A stretch of 64,000 bases of DNA, taken from the NCBI RefSeq assembly GCF_001673315.1, contig NZ_LZLQ01000066.1:1-64000 (forward strand), given 5' to 3'. This document shows, one piece after another, positions 8,753 to 17,196 of the stretch. Source of the DNA: Mycobacterium asiaticum (lineage in GTDB: Bacteria; Actinomycetota; Actinomycetes; Mycobacteriales; Mycobacteriaceae). Under the pieces are notes generated by a model, which saw only the letters and a program-made list of their open reading frames with translations, had not been told where the DNA came from and made no database searches. A program made the translations under genes and the position numbers. The stretch's first letter is position 1; each line of letters opens with the position of its first letter.

Positions 8753-9700
8753 ATGTCAACCCTGTCAACCCCGTCAACCCCCTCAACCCCCTCAACTTCG
8801 CGAGTTGCGGTCCCGTTCACGGCGATCGTGCCCGCTGCGGGGCTAGGCACACGGTTTCTGCCCGCCACCAAGACCGTGCCGAAAGAATTGCTGCCCGTCG
8901 TCGACACCCCCGGTATCGAGTTGGTCGCCGCCGAGGCCGCCGAAGCCGGCGCCGAGCGACTGGTGATCATCACGTCCGAGGGCAAGGACGGCGTCGTGGC
9001 GCACTTCGTCGAGGATCTGGTGCTGGAGGGCACGCTCGAGGCCCGCGGCAAGAAAGCCATGCTGGCCAAGGTCCGCCGCGCGCCGGCGTTGATCAAGGTC
9101 GAGTCCGTCGTGCAGGCCGAACCGCTCGGATTGGGGCATGCGATCAGCTGCGTGGAGCCCACCCTGGCCCCGGACGAAACCGCTGTGATGGTGCTGCTGC
9201 CCGACGATCTGGTGCAGCCGACCGGCGTACTGGAGACGATGGCGCAGGTCCGGGCCCAGCATGGCGGCACCGTGTTGTGTGCCATCGAGGTGACACCGGA
9301 AGAGATCAGTGCCTACGGCGTTTTCGACGTCGAACCGGTTCCCGGTAGCGACACCGAAGATGTGCTGCGGGTCAAGGGCATGGTGGAAAAGCCCAAGGCC
9401 GAGGACGCCCCGTCGCTGTATGCCGCAGCCGGTCGTTACGTGCTGGACCGCGCCATTTTCGACGCATTGCGCCGTATCGACCGGGGTGCGGGCGGCGAAG
9501 TTCAGCTCACCGATGCCGTTGCACTACTGATCTCCGAGGGCCATCCGGTCCATGTCGTGGTGCACCGCGGATCCCGACACGACTTGGGAAATCCCGGCGG
9601 GTACCTCAAGGCTGCGGTTGACTTTGCATTGGATCGTGACGACTACGGCCCGGAATTGCGGCGGTGGTTGGTGGCGCGATTGGGTCTGTCCGAACAGTAG
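8753..9700 (+). CDS. galU: UTP-glucose-1-phosphate uridylyltransferase
   Basis: 315-residue nucleotidyltransferase making UDP-glucose from UTP and glucose-1-phosphate, the precursor for UDP-galactose, trehalose and cell-wall glycans. The nucleotide-binding signature is IVPAAGLGTRFLPATKTVPKEL; EKP (VEKPKAED) and GGEVQLTDA are also present. The N-terminus carries a TPS tripeptide run encoded by a 9-bp microsatellite (TCAACCCC-type units, about 8756-8800), absent from most GalU proteins. It heads the cluster galU-glp-rimJ-glpR. Confidence 0.95.
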   Translation: MSTLSTPSTPSTPSTSRVAVPFTAIVPAAGLGTRFLPATKTVPKELLPVVDTPGIELVAAEAAEAGAERLVIITSEGKDGVVAHFVEDLVLEGTLEARGKKAMLAKVRRAPALIKVESVVQAEPLGLGHAISCVEPTLAPDETAVMVLLPDDLVQPTGVLETMAQVRAQHGGTVLCAIEVTPEEISAYGVFDVEPVPGSDTEDVLRVKGMVEKPKAEDAPSLYAAAGRYVLDRAIFDALRRIDRGAGGEVQLTDAVALLISEGHPVHVVVHRGSRHDLGNPGGYLKAAVDFALDRDDYGPELRRWLVARLGLSEQ

Positions 9701-9749
9701 CCGGGACGCCGGTGCTCGGGTCGCGGCCCGCACGGCAGGAAGGCGCACG

Positions 9750-11027
9750 GTGCGTTCTGTAGAGGAGCAACAGGCACGGATATCGGCCGCCGCGGTCGCC
9801 CCGAGGCCGATCAAGGTCGCCATTGCCGAGGCGCAGGGACTGTTGTGCGCCGAGGAGGTCGTGACCGAACGTCCGCTACCCGGCTTCGATCAGGCCGCCA
9901 TCGACGGCTACGCAGTGCGCAGCGTCGACGTGCTGGGCGTGGGCGATACCGGAACGCTCGAAGCCGTCGCAGACGACGGGGGCGTGGAAGGTCGCGACGG
10001 GGTGACCCTGCCGGTGATGGGAACCATCGAGGCCGGTGCGCGCACACCCAGCAGATTGCAGCCGCGTCAGGCAGCCCGGGTGCAGACGGGCGCGCCGCTG
10101 CCCACCTTGGCCGACGCGGTGCTGCCGCTGCGCTGGACCGACGGCGGGATGAATCGGGTCCGGATTCTGCGCGGAGCACCGTCGGGTGCATATGTACGAC
10201 GTGCCGGCGACGACGTGCAGCCGGGCGACGTGGCGGTGCGGTCCGGGACGATCATCGGCGCCGCACAGGTGGGGCTATTGGCCGCGGTCGGCCGCGAACG
10301 GGTGTTGGTGCATCCGCGCCCGCGGGTGTCGGTGATGGCCGTCGGCGGCGAGTTGGTCGACATATCCCGCAGCCCGGGCAACGGCCAGGTCTACGACGTC
10401 AACTCCTATGCCCTGGCGGCGGCAGCCCGCGATGCCGGTGCCGAGGTGAACCGCGTCGGCATCGTCAGCAACAACCCCAACGAGCTAGGGGAGATCGTCG
10501 AGGGCCAGCTCAACCGGGCCGAGGTGCTGGTGATCGCGGGCGGTGTCGGCGGCGCGGCGGCCGAGGCCGTGCGCGCGGTGCTGTCCGAGCTGGGCGACAT
10601 GGAGGTGGTGCGGGTCGCCATGCATCCGGGTTCGGTGCAGGGCTTCGGGCAACTCGGCCGCGACGGCGTACCGACGTTTCTGCTGCCGGCCAATCCCGTC
10701 AGCGCCCTGGTGGTCTTCGAGGTGATGGTCCGGCCGCTGATCCGGCTTTCGCTGGGCAAGCGGCATCCGATGCGCCGGATCGTCCAGGCCCGCACGCTGT
10801 CGCCGATCACCTCGGTGGCCGGGCGCAAGGGCTACCTGCGCGGTCAGCTGATGCGGGACCAGGAGAGCGGCGAATATCTGGTGCAGGCGTTGGGCGGCGC
10901 GCCAGGGTCGTCGCATCTGCTGGCGACCCTCGCCGAGGCGAACTGTCTGGTCGTGGTTCCCAGTGGCGCCGAGCAGATTCGCACGGGGGAGATCGTCGAC
11001 GTCGCCTTCCTGGCTCAGCATGGCTGA
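9750..11027 (+). CDS. glp: Gephyrin-like MoeA-family protein (Glp / MoeA1)
   Basis: 425-residue MoeA-fold protein (Rv0994/moeA1-like). Domains: PLPGFDQAAIDGYAVRS (MoeA N-terminal), RIVQ/ARTL region, and the MPT-binding middle domain (VLVIAGGVGGAAAEAVR, VAMHPGSVQGFGQL). Classical MoeA has GGVSxGxxD; here it reads GGVGGAAAE, so the catalytic Asp for molybdenum insertion appears replaced. This fits the corynebacterial Glp protein, a MoeA paralogue that binds FtsZ and the membrane receptor GlpR. The GTG at 9750 follows AGGAAGG; the longer frame from 9552 overlaps galU and is not used. Confidence 0.87.
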   Translation: MRSVEEQQARISAAAVAPRPIKVAIAEAQGLLCAEEVVTERPLPGFDQAAIDGYAVRSVDVLGVGDTGTLEAVADDGGVEGRDGVTLPVMGTIEAGARTPSRLQPRQAARVQTGAPLPTLADAVLPLRWTDGGMNRVRILRGAPSGAYVRRAGDDVQPGDVAVRSGTIIGAAQVGLLAAVGRERVLVHPRPRVSVMAVGGELVDISRSPGNGQVYDVNSYALAAAARDAGAEVNRVGIVSNNPNELGEIVEGQLNRAEVLVIAGGVGGAAAEAVRAVLSELGDMEVVRVAMHPGSVQGFGQLGRDGVPTFLLPANPVSALVVFEVMVRPLIRLSLGKRHPMRRIVQARTLSPITSVAGRKGYLRGQLMRDQESGEYLVQALGGAPGSSHLLATLAEANCLVVVPSGAEQIRTGEIVDVAFLAQHG

Positions 11028-11042
11028 GCCCGTTTCGGTCTC

Positions 11043-11696
11043 GTGAGCCTGTTGCGGTCCACTTCGCGCCATCCTGGCTGGCCGACGAGCGTGGGGCCGT
11101 TGCGCGTCGACGCGGGGGTGATCCGGTTGCGGCCGGTGCGGATGCGCGACGGGGCCGTGTGGAGCCGAATCCGGACGGCCGACCGGGCGTTTCTGGAGCC
11201 TTGGGAACCCACCGTCGACGGTGACTGGACGACGCGGCACTCGGCGGCGGCGTGGCCCGCGGTCTGTTCGGGACTGCGCGCCGAGGCGCGCAAGGGTCGG
11301 ATGCTGCCGTATGTGATCGAACTGGATGGCTATTTCTGCGGGCAGTTGACCATCGGCAACGTCACGCACGGGGCGTTGCGCTCGGCATGGATCGGTTACT
11401 GGGTGTTCAGCGAGTGCAACGGCGGCGGGGTGGCCACGGGCGCCGTTGCCCTCGGGGTGGACCACTGCTTTGGGCCGGTGATGTTGCACCGCGTGGAGGC
11501 CACGGTGCGGCCGGAGAATGCCGCCAGTCGCAAAGTGCTGGCCAAGGCCGGATTCCGCGAGGAGGGACTGCTGCGGCGTTACCTCGAAGTGGACCGGGGC
11601 TGGCGGGACCACCTGCTGCTCGGTCTGACCGTGGAAGAGGTCTATGGATCGGTGACTTCGTCACTGGTTCGCGCTGGACGCGCCAGCTGGGTCTGA
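11043..11696 (+). CDS. rimJ: GNAT acetyltransferase, RimJ family
   Basis: 217-residue N-acetyltransferase of the RimJ/RimL type. The fold is recognisable from RLRPVRMRDGAVWSRIR, the AcCoA-binding strand-loop GYWVFSECNGGGVATGAVAL and VEATVRPENAASRKVLAKAGF near the C-terminus, the usual GNAT motif B. In E. coli RimJ acetylates ribosomal protein S5; the mycobacterial substrate is unknown. GTG start at 11043, 15 bp after glp; position equals Rv0995. Confidence 0.88.
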   Translation: MSLLRSTSRHPGWPTSVGPLRVDAGVIRLRPVRMRDGAVWSRIRTADRAFLEPWEPTVDGDWTTRHSAAAWPAVCSGLRAEARKGRMLPYVIELDGYFCGQLTIGNVTHGALRSAWIGYWVFSECNGGGVATGAVALGVDHCFGPVMLHRVEATVRPENAASRKVLAKAGFREEGLLRRYLEVDRGWRDHLLLGLTVEEVYGSVTSSLVRAGRASWV

Positions 11697-11784
11697 TAGC
11701 GGCGCGAGGCGCGCCTTCTTGAGGAAACCGAAATAAAAGTGTGGCTAACGTGACATGTGTGGCGTGTGATGCTTGGAAAAGCGA

Positions 11785-11802
11785 AATTACAGGTGTGTAA
11801 TT
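11785..11802. promoter_or_regulatory. Inverted repeat upstream of glpR
   Basis: Perfect 6-bp arms AATTAC/GTAATT around the spacer AGGTGT, 80 bp upstream of the glpR start in an otherwise gene-free 185-bp gap. The surrounding sequence is rich in GTGTG blocks. A transcription factor site is likely, but no regulator can be named. Confidence 0.4.
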
Positions 11803-11881
11803 GCCCTGGTCGCAGTGACCGGGCCCGCACTGGCCAATGATGGGGCCTCGCGGGGAGCGGAACCGAAGAGAGCAGGTCATC

Positions 11882-13018
11882 ATGCCAAGCATCCCGCAGT
11901 CGTTGTTGTGGATCTCGCTCGTGGTGCTGTGGCTGTTCGTGCTGGTGCCGATGCTGATCAGCAAGCGCGACGCGGTCCGGCGCACCAGCGACGTGGCCCT
12001 GGCAACCCGAGTGCTCAACGGCGGCGCAAGCTCCCGTCTCCTGAAACGCTCTGGCCCCGCGGCCGGGCATCGCAGCGACCCGGACTGGAAGCCGCAGGAC
12101 GAGTGGGAAACCGAGCCGATCGACGGGCCGTTCGCCGACGCCGATCGGCAACACGACGAGGACATGCCGGTACTCGAGGACGAAGACACCGGCGTGGTGA
12201 TGCGGCGCCGGTCGGTGGTGACCGCAATGGCCAAGGTGGACAAGCGCGTTGACGTCGAGGAGCCTGACTACCTCGACGTGGATGTGGTGGACGAGAACGC
12301 CGCCGCCCTACCCGTCGGAGCCACTGCGCAAGTGGAGGAGCCCGAGGCGCGCGGTGCCGAGGTGGCTGCGGCTGAGGAAGTCGAGGCCGTAGCCGACGCT
12401 GCAGGCGACGAACTCAACCCTCAAGATGAACTCGGCGCCCACGATGAACTCGGCGACGAACTCGGTGATGACGAGTACGAATATGTCGAGGACTCATCGG
12501 GTTTGGAGCCCGAGGGCGACCTGGACGACGCCGACCTGGACGAGCACGATGCGCCACCGGCCTACGCGGCAGGCGTCAACCGGCGGCGTCGGTACGACAC
12601 CAAGACCGCCGCGGCGGTCAGCGCGCGCAAGTACGCCTTCCGCAAGAAGGTGTTGGTGGTGATGGCGGTGGTCTTGGTCGGTTCGGCCATCATGGCCTTC
12701 GAAGCGACACCACAAGCCTGGTGGCTGTGCGGCACCGCGACCACCATCACCTTGTTCTACCTGTTCTACCTGCGCCGGCAGACGCGAATCGAGGAGAAGG
12801 TGCGTCGTCGCCGGACGCAGCGGATGGCGCGGGCACGGGCGGGCGTGGAGAACACCGAGGACCGCGAATACGACCTGGTCCCGTCGCGGCTGCGGCGCCC
12901 GGGTGCGGTGGTGCTGGAGATCGACGATGAGGACCCGATCTTCGAGCACCTGGAGTATGCGGCGTCCATGCGCCAGTACGGCTGGCCGCGGGACCTGCCG
13001 CGCGCCGTCGGACAGTAG
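11882..13018 (+). CDS. glpR: Membrane receptor of Glp (GlpR, Rv0996-like)
   Basis: 378-residue membrane protein. TM1 at about 7-25 (LLWISLVVLWLFVLVPMLI), a long acidic cytoplasmic region (about 60-225) rich in Asp/Glu, then two TM segments at about 259-276 and 283-302, and a basic C-terminal tail with RLRRPGAVVLEIDDEDPIF. In Corynebacterium its counterpart GlpR anchors the gephyrin-like Glp to the divisome; the galU-glp-rimJ-glpR neighbourhood is the basis for the name. The acidic segment contains near-repeats (DELGAHDELGDELGDDEYEY). ATG at 11882 follows AGAGCAGGTCATC. Confidence 0.83.
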   Translation: MPSIPQSLLWISLVVLWLFVLVPMLISKRDAVRRTSDVALATRVLNGGASSRLLKRSGPAAGHRSDPDWKPQDEWETEPIDGPFADADRQHDEDMPVLEDEDTGVVMRRRSVVTAMAKVDKRVDVEEPDYLDVDVVDENAAALPVGATAQVEEPEARGAEVAAAEEVEAVADAAGDELNPQDELGAHDELGDELGDDEYEYVEDSSGLEPEGDLDDADLDEHDAPPAYAAGVNRRRRYDTKTAAAVSARKYAFRKKVLVVMAVVLVGSAIMAFEATPQAWWLCGTATTITLFYLFYLRRQTRIEEKVRRRRTQRMARARAGVENTEDREYDLVPSRLRRPGAVVLEIDDEDPIFEHLEYAASMRQYGWPRDLPRAVGQ

Positions 13019-13067
13019 TGCTCGGTTCGGCCCGCGGGGGCGGTGCCTGGTAGCCTGCTACCGATCA

Positions 13068-13140
13068 GGGGCTATGGCGCAGTTGGTAGCGCGACTCGTT
13101 CGCATCGAGTAGGTCGGGAGTTCGAATCTCCCTAGCTCCA
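13068..13140 (+). tRNA. tRNA-Ala (anticodon CGC)
   Basis: 73-nt cloverleaf. Acceptor stem GGGGCTA pairs with TAGCTCC (one G-T wobble), the anticodon stem ACTCG/CGAGT closes loop TTCGCAT with anticodon CGC (Ala, codon GCG), and the T arm GGGAG-TTCGAAT-CTCCC is perfect. The discriminator is A; CCA is not encoded. It follows glpR as in M. tuberculosis, and an 11-kb block absent from that genome begins directly after it. Confidence 0.95.
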
Positions 13141-13155
13141 CAGAGTTTGCTCAGG

Positions 13156-13275
13156 TCAGGCCGTATGTCTCGGCCAGGGAACCTCGCCCTCCGCAATGTC
13201 CGCCAGAACTTGGATAGCGCCGTTCACTCGGTTCGCGGCCTCGTCGAGGTTGCGACGCCAGCGCGACAACCTGTC
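13156..13275 (-). pseudogene. Possible gene remnant after tRNA-Ala
   Basis: A minus-strand frame ends at 13156 and reads ...RWRRNLDEAANRVNGAIQVL..., an amphipathic helical sequence that looks protein-like, but there is no start or recognisable full-length frame. It may be the decayed end of a gene from the inserted block. No family is recognised. Nothing else is seen between the tRNA and the P450 gene. Confidence 0.25.
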
Positions 13276-13351
13276 CTGACTGAGGCAGCCACGGACAGCA
13301 TGCCGGCGCTTTGGCGCAGCACTCCGAATGCGCTCTCGATGATCGGCCGAG

Positions 13352-14797
13352 CTATTTCGCGCCGCGCGTTCGTAGTGTGATTGGTAGATGATCGGCCGGT
13401 GTCGGCCCGGTGCCCCAGGTCAATGGGAGTCGGTAGTCGTCGGGCACTGTCCATTCGAAGCGTCTCAGCATTTGGTGCATGGTGGCTTTGACGGCCATGT
13501 CGGCGAACTGCTGGCCGATGCACTTGTGTGCGCCTCCACCAAAGGGTGCGAACACGTAGCGACTGACCGCGGCCCGCGATTCGGGGCTGCTGACAAAGCG
13601 CGCTGGGTCAAACGTGTCGGGGTTAGGCCACCAGTCTCCCAACCGCATGGAGGCATAGACGTTGATAGCTATTTGAGTCTTGGCAGGGACGAAGTGCTCG
13701 AGAATGTCTGTGTCGCGGACCGTTTGGCGAAATAGGGTGCCCGCTGGCGCATACATCCGAAGTATTTCTTTGAATGCGGCGTCAAGCAGGGGGTACGTAT
13801 CCAGGTCGAGGACGGTGGGGTTGTCGTTGGGCTGGCTTATGGCTTCGTCGCGAAGGGCGTTTCGCCACTGTGGGTTTCGGCCCAGCTCGTAGGTGAGCAT
13901 GGACAGGGCGATGGCGGTGGTGTCGTGGGCTGCCATCAGCAAGAAGATCATGTGGTTGACGATGTCGTCGTGGGTAAACCGGGCCCCCTCATCGTCTTCG
14001 CTGCGGCACAGCATGGAGAATAAATCGTTTCCGTCGCCGCGCTGGCGTTGGGGAACTTGTTGGGAGAAGTAGCGTTCGAGTCGTTCACGCGCGCGGAGAC
14101 CTCTAGCCCAGACGCCGCCGGGAATGTCCGCCCGCAAGAGGGCTTGCCCTCCCCGGACCGTGTCGTGAAAGTCCGCCAACAGTTGGTCCGATTCCGGGCC
14201 GAGCCTGGTACCAACGAATACTTCGGCCGCTTGTTGAAGCAGCAGATGCTTGATGGATGGATAGAAGGGGAAGCGCGAAGTCGACGGCCACATGCGCAGC
14301 GTCCGGTCAATGCCGGGCAGCATCAAGGCAAGGTAGCCATCGAGCGCACTTCGGGTGAAAGCCTGCTGCATGATCCGGCGGTGATCGCGATGCTCTTCAA
14401 AGTCCAGCAACATGAGTCCGCGGTGAAAGAAGGGTCCGATGACGGGTGCCCACCCACGTGTGCTGGAAAAGACTTTGTCTTTGTTGATCCACGCGGTCTC
14501 CAATGCTTCGGGTCCCAGGAGTGCCACGACGCGGAATCCAACGCCGCCTGCCCACGAGACTGGGCCGTATCGCTCGTATCTGCGTCGCGCGAAGTCCAAC
14601 GGTTCGGCGAGCGAACTGAAGATATGGCCGATGAACGGGAAGCCGTAGTCACCCCTAACCGGTTTGAGATTCGAGCCAGGAGGTGGCGCCGCGAGAGGTC
14701 CCTCAGCGCTAGGGAATTTCGAACTAACAGCGGCCGCGAGGGTTTGGAGGCGATGCTTGTTCACGGGCGTGGCGAGTTGCATGACCGATGTCGTCAT
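13352..14797 (-). CDS. Cytochrome P450
   Basis: 481-residue P450 monooxygenase. I-helix oxygen motif AAHDTTA, K-helix EILR (ExxR), PERF-like FDPARF and heme loop FGGGAHKCIGQQ with ligand Cys426. The N-terminus lacks a TM anchor, so it is probably soluble. The neighbourhood (P450, SDR, TetR) resembles M. tuberculosis Rv3057c-Rv3059 (cyp136), so a CYP136-like or related enzyme acting on a lipid or terpenoid is possible; the substrate is unknown. The start overlaps the SDR stop by 4 bp (ATGA), so it is the last gene of a three-gene operon. Confidence 0.9.
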   Translation of the reverse strand: MTTSVMQLATPVNKHRLQTLAAAVSSKFPSAEGPLAAPPPGSNLKPVRGDYGFPFIGHIFSSLAEPLDFARRRYERYGPVSWAGGVGFRVVALLGPEALETAWINKDKVFSSTRGWAPVIGPFFHRGLMLLDFEEHRDHRRIMQQAFTRSALDGYLALMLPGIDRTLRMWPSTSRFPFYPSIKHLLLQQAAEVFVGTRLGPESDQLLADFHDTVRGGQALLRADIPGGVWARGLRARERLERYFSQQVPQRQRGDGNDLFSMLCRSEDDEGARFTHDDIVNHMIFLLMAAHDTTAIALSMLTYELGRNPQWRNALRDEAISQPNDNPTVLDLDTYPLLDAAFKEILRMYAPAGTLFRQTVRDTDILEHFVPAKTQIAINVYASMRLGDWWPNPDTFDPARFVSSPESRAAVSRYVFAPFGGGAHKCIGQQFADMAVKATMHQMLRRFEWTVPDDYRLPLTWGTGPTPADHLPITLRTRGAK

Positions 14798-15603
14798 CGA
14801 CCAATCCGATCGAGGTAGTCGCGGCGTCGACGTTCATCGAAGTAGCCGGGCGGCTCGTTGCGGGTGGCGAGTCGTTTGATTCGCTGCATCAGTGGTTCGG
14901 GTGTGACTTCCTCCACGACACCGAATGGTGATAGCCACCGTGGCACCGTCACTTCGCGTCCGGGTCGACGCGCGCTGTCCGCGATGGCCGCGGCTATCTG
15001 CTCGGGTTGGCGAGTGGGTAGCAGGGTTAAGTTCACTCCCGCGGTCAACTCGGTATGGACAGCGGTCGGCATGATCGTGGTGATCGTGACGTTGGTGGAC
15101 GCGATTTCGGCGCGCACGGCTCGCGATAGCGCGGCTACCGCATATTTCGTCGCGCAATACACCGAAATGCCGGGCGTAGTCACTTTGGCGGCCATCGAAG
15201 CAACGTTGACGATGTGTCCCTGGTTGCGGGCAAGCATGTCTGGCAGGAATTGATGCATTCCGTTGATGACGCCGCCAAGGTTCACTGCCATCTCTCGGTG
15301 ATAGTTGGAGAGCTTCTGGTCGACGAATGGCCCCATGTATTGGATGCCGGCGTTGTTGACCAGCATCGCCACCGGGCCGTCCGCCGTGGCCGCGCGGTGA
15401 AATGCCGCCACACTGCACTCGTCAGTCACGTCCAGATGTATTGCCTTCGCGCCGATTTCGCGGGCCGTGCGAGCGGCCGCGTCCGCGTCCAAGTCTCCGA
15501 TCCATACGGTCGCGCCCCGTTGCCTTAGGGCCGAGGCGGTGGCTCGTCCGATTCCGCGCGCGCCCCCGGTGACGCACGCGACGGCTCCGTTGAGGTCGAT
15601 CAT
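14794..15603 (-). CDS. Short-chain dehydrogenase/reductase
   Basis: 269-residue classical SDR. NAD(P) motif TGGARGIG (about 12-19), NNAG, catalytic Ser in NVASMAA and YxxxK (YCATK). Asp after strand 2 (GDLDAD) favours NAD(H). It has a C-terminal extension past the Rossmann core (WLSPFGVVEEVTPEPLMQRI) as in mycobacterial SDRs paired with P450s. It overlaps both neighbours by 4 bp, so the P450 product is likely its substrate. Confidence 0.9.
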   Translation of the reverse strand: MIDLNGAVACVTGGARGIGRATASALRQRGATVWIGDLDADAAARTAREIGAKAIHLDVTDECSVAAFHRAATADGPVAMLVNNAGIQYMGPFVDQKLSNYHREMAVNLGGVINGMHQFLPDMLARNQGHIVNVASMAAKVTTPGISVYCATKYAVAALSRAVRAEIASTNVTITTIMPTAVHTELTAGVNLTLLPTRQPEQIAAAIADSARRPGREVTVPRWLSPFGVVEEVTPEPLMQRIKRLATRNEPPGYFDERRRRDYLDRIGR

Positions 15604-16280
15604 TGACCCGAGGTTTCATCAGTGAACTCCCGCAAGGCAAAGTAAGCGATCAGGCGAATCTCGCGGTTGTGCATGGTCAACAGGGCGCGCCCAAGGTAGA
15701 GGCCGGGCAGGAGTTCAACCACTTCGTCGCGGGTCCGCTTGATGGGGAACGTCCGAAGGCTGGGATTGCGGTATTCATCCGGGCCGTAGTTCAAGGCGCG
15801 AACTTTGTTGAATGGCGCGATGGCGGCGGTATCGATGCGGTGACTGAATTTGAATCCGACCATTTCGGGTCCAACGCGGCGCAGCCCGCCGTACCGCGGC
15901 GCGATGACTCGCATCGCGTACTTCGCCAGCGGCGCGAGTCGGTTGAAGCCGGTGTCGGCGTCGAATGTCTTGCCGCGCCACGTCGGATTGATCTTCAACA
16001 AGGGGTTGGCCAGGTATGCCTCCGGTATGCCGAACAGATCGCCGACGATCAATCCTTCCAGTGCTCCGCGCGGTCCCTCAGGTGCGTCTCCGCGTGCGAA
16101 CAGCAAAGCGAGTTGGTCGCGTCGGCCCGCTTTGCCGAGTTCCTGTAAGTAGTTCCAGCCTTGCTGGCGCGCCAAGACGGGCGAGGTTAACGACAACGCC
16201 CGTAGGTCGTTCAACACCGACGTGTCAGCCGCGCCTTTCGTCTGGTTGTTGGACCGGGCATTCTTGGCCACCGTCGTCAT
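15600..16280 (-). CDS. Conserved protein of unknown function, first gene of the P450 operon
   Basis: 226 residues, not recognised. The sequence has a basic N-terminus, LLFARGDAPEGPRGALEGLIVGD, GIPEAYLANPLLKINPTWRGKTFD, and a C-terminal LLPGLYLGRALLTMHNRE, with no TM helix, signal peptide or known catalytic motif. ATG at 16280 follows GGAGGACGC, a strong ribosome binding site; a longer TTG-started frame runs through the operators and is rejected. The stop overlaps the SDR start. The tail (LYLGRALLTM) resembles small lipocalin-like or steroid-binding proteins only loosely. Confidence 0.8.
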   Translation of the reverse strand: MTTVAKNARSNNQTKGAADTSVLNDLRALSLTSPVLARQQGWNYLQELGKAGRRDQLALLFARGDAPEGPRGALEGLIVGDLFGIPEAYLANPLLKINPTWRGKTFDADTGFNRLAPLAKYAMRVIAPRYGGLRRVGPEMVGFKFSHRIDTAAIAPFNKVRALNYGPDEYRNPSLRTFPIKRTRDEVVELLPGLYLGRALLTMHNREIRLIAYFALREFTDETSGQ

Positions 16281-16297
16281 GCGTCCTCCTGCGTCAA

Positions 16298-16340
16298 TCT
16301 GGTACGAAATCGTGCCTAATATCTGGTACGAAACCGTGCC
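16298..16340. promoter_or_regulatory. Two operator copies in the P450-operon/TetR divergent promoter
   Basis: The 19-mer TCTGGTACGAAATCGTGCC (16298-16316) recurs with one change at 16322-16340, 24 bp centre to centre. Each contains an imperfect palindrome with 7-bp arms (GGTACGA and TCGTGCC/CCGTGCC) around AA. They lie between the divergent unknown gene (16280) and TetR (16390). This is the expected layout for a TetR repressor controlling itself and the P450 operon. Confidence 0.75.
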
Positions 16341-16389
16341 AGAATGCTTCGGTGATGTCAATGAGCAACGGAGTGGGGTCGCCGGCCGA

Positions 16390-17058
16390 ATGCGAGATCT
16401 AGCGGCGCCCGACGCGCCACAGCGTCCCTACGGAGGGCAATCGGCCGAGGCTCGCCGACGGCAGCGGCGGGAGCGCCTCTTGGACGCCGCCATGGACGCT
16501 ATGGCAAGCAACGAATGGCGTAGTGCGACAGTCGATAAACTCTGCGCCGCAGCCAATCTGAACAAACGCTACTTCTACGAAAGCTTCGACGACCTGGACA
16601 GCCTGTCGGCCGCAGTTGTCGACGACATCGCCGAGGACGTTCGCGCCGCGACCGTATCAGCGGCAGGTGCGGCAGCGCAGGAGCCGTTGGAGGTACAAGC
16701 GTTCGCAGGCGTTGCCGCGACCGTGCGGGCACTGGTCGACGATCCTCGCCGTGCCCGCGTCCTCCTGGGGGGCGTCGCCGCCTCGCCGGAATTGGACGCT
16801 CACCGCGCTGCAGTGATGCACCGGCTTACAGAGGTGCTGATAGATCATGGCCGCACAGTGCATGGCGTCGAACTCGAAGTCGATCCGATGGCAAAGGTCG
16901 CACCGGCGTTCATCGTCGGCGGAACCGCGGACGCCATTCTGGCCTTCATCAACGGCGAAGTCGGCTTGTCGCTCGACGATTTCATCGCACAACTTGCGAC
17001 CCTCTGGCTCATCACCGGAAACGGTGCGGCGCACGTCGCCCGTGCGCGACTGAGCTAA
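16390..17058 (+). CDS. TetR-family regulator of the P450 operon
   Basis: 222-residue regulator. The N-terminal helix-turn-helix (RRQRRERLLDAAMDAM... SATVDKLCAAANLNKRYFYESFDDLDSL) is typical TetR, and a variable ligand-binding domain follows. ATG at 16390 is chosen because the frame upstream runs through the operators; no good Shine-Dalgarno is seen, so a leaderless mRNA is possible. Divergent from the P450 operon with shared operators, it presumably represses both until a ligand (perhaps the P450 substrate) binds. Confidence 0.85.
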   Translation: MRDLAAPDAPQRPYGGQSAEARRRQRRERLLDAAMDAMASNEWRSATVDKLCAAANLNKRYFYESFDDLDSLSAAVVDDIAEDVRAATVSAAGAAAQEPLEVQAFAGVAATVRALVDDPRRARVLLGGVAASPELDAHRAAVMHRLTEVLIDHGRTVHGVELEVDPMAKVAPAFIVGGTADAILAFINGEVGLSLDDFIAQLATLWLITGNGAAHVARARLS

Positions 17059-17087
17059 AACACGTAGGCGAACGTCAAACTCGTAAT

Positions 17088-17141
17088 GAACTCGACGCCC
17101 CGCGGGCCGACGGATGAACTCGACGACCCGCGGGCCGACGG
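17088..17141. repeat. Direct repeat, 28-bp period
   Basis: GAACTCGACGCCCCGCGGGC (17088 on) is followed 28 bp later by a copy with one substitution (from 17116). It lies in the 138-bp gap between the convergent TetR and arsR genes. No gene or terminator hairpin is obvious. Confidence 0.6.
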
Positions 17142-17196
17142 CGACAGGGGCGGGGGTCGCTTGAATCGCGATGTCGGTGAGGCGCTGGAAACCGCA

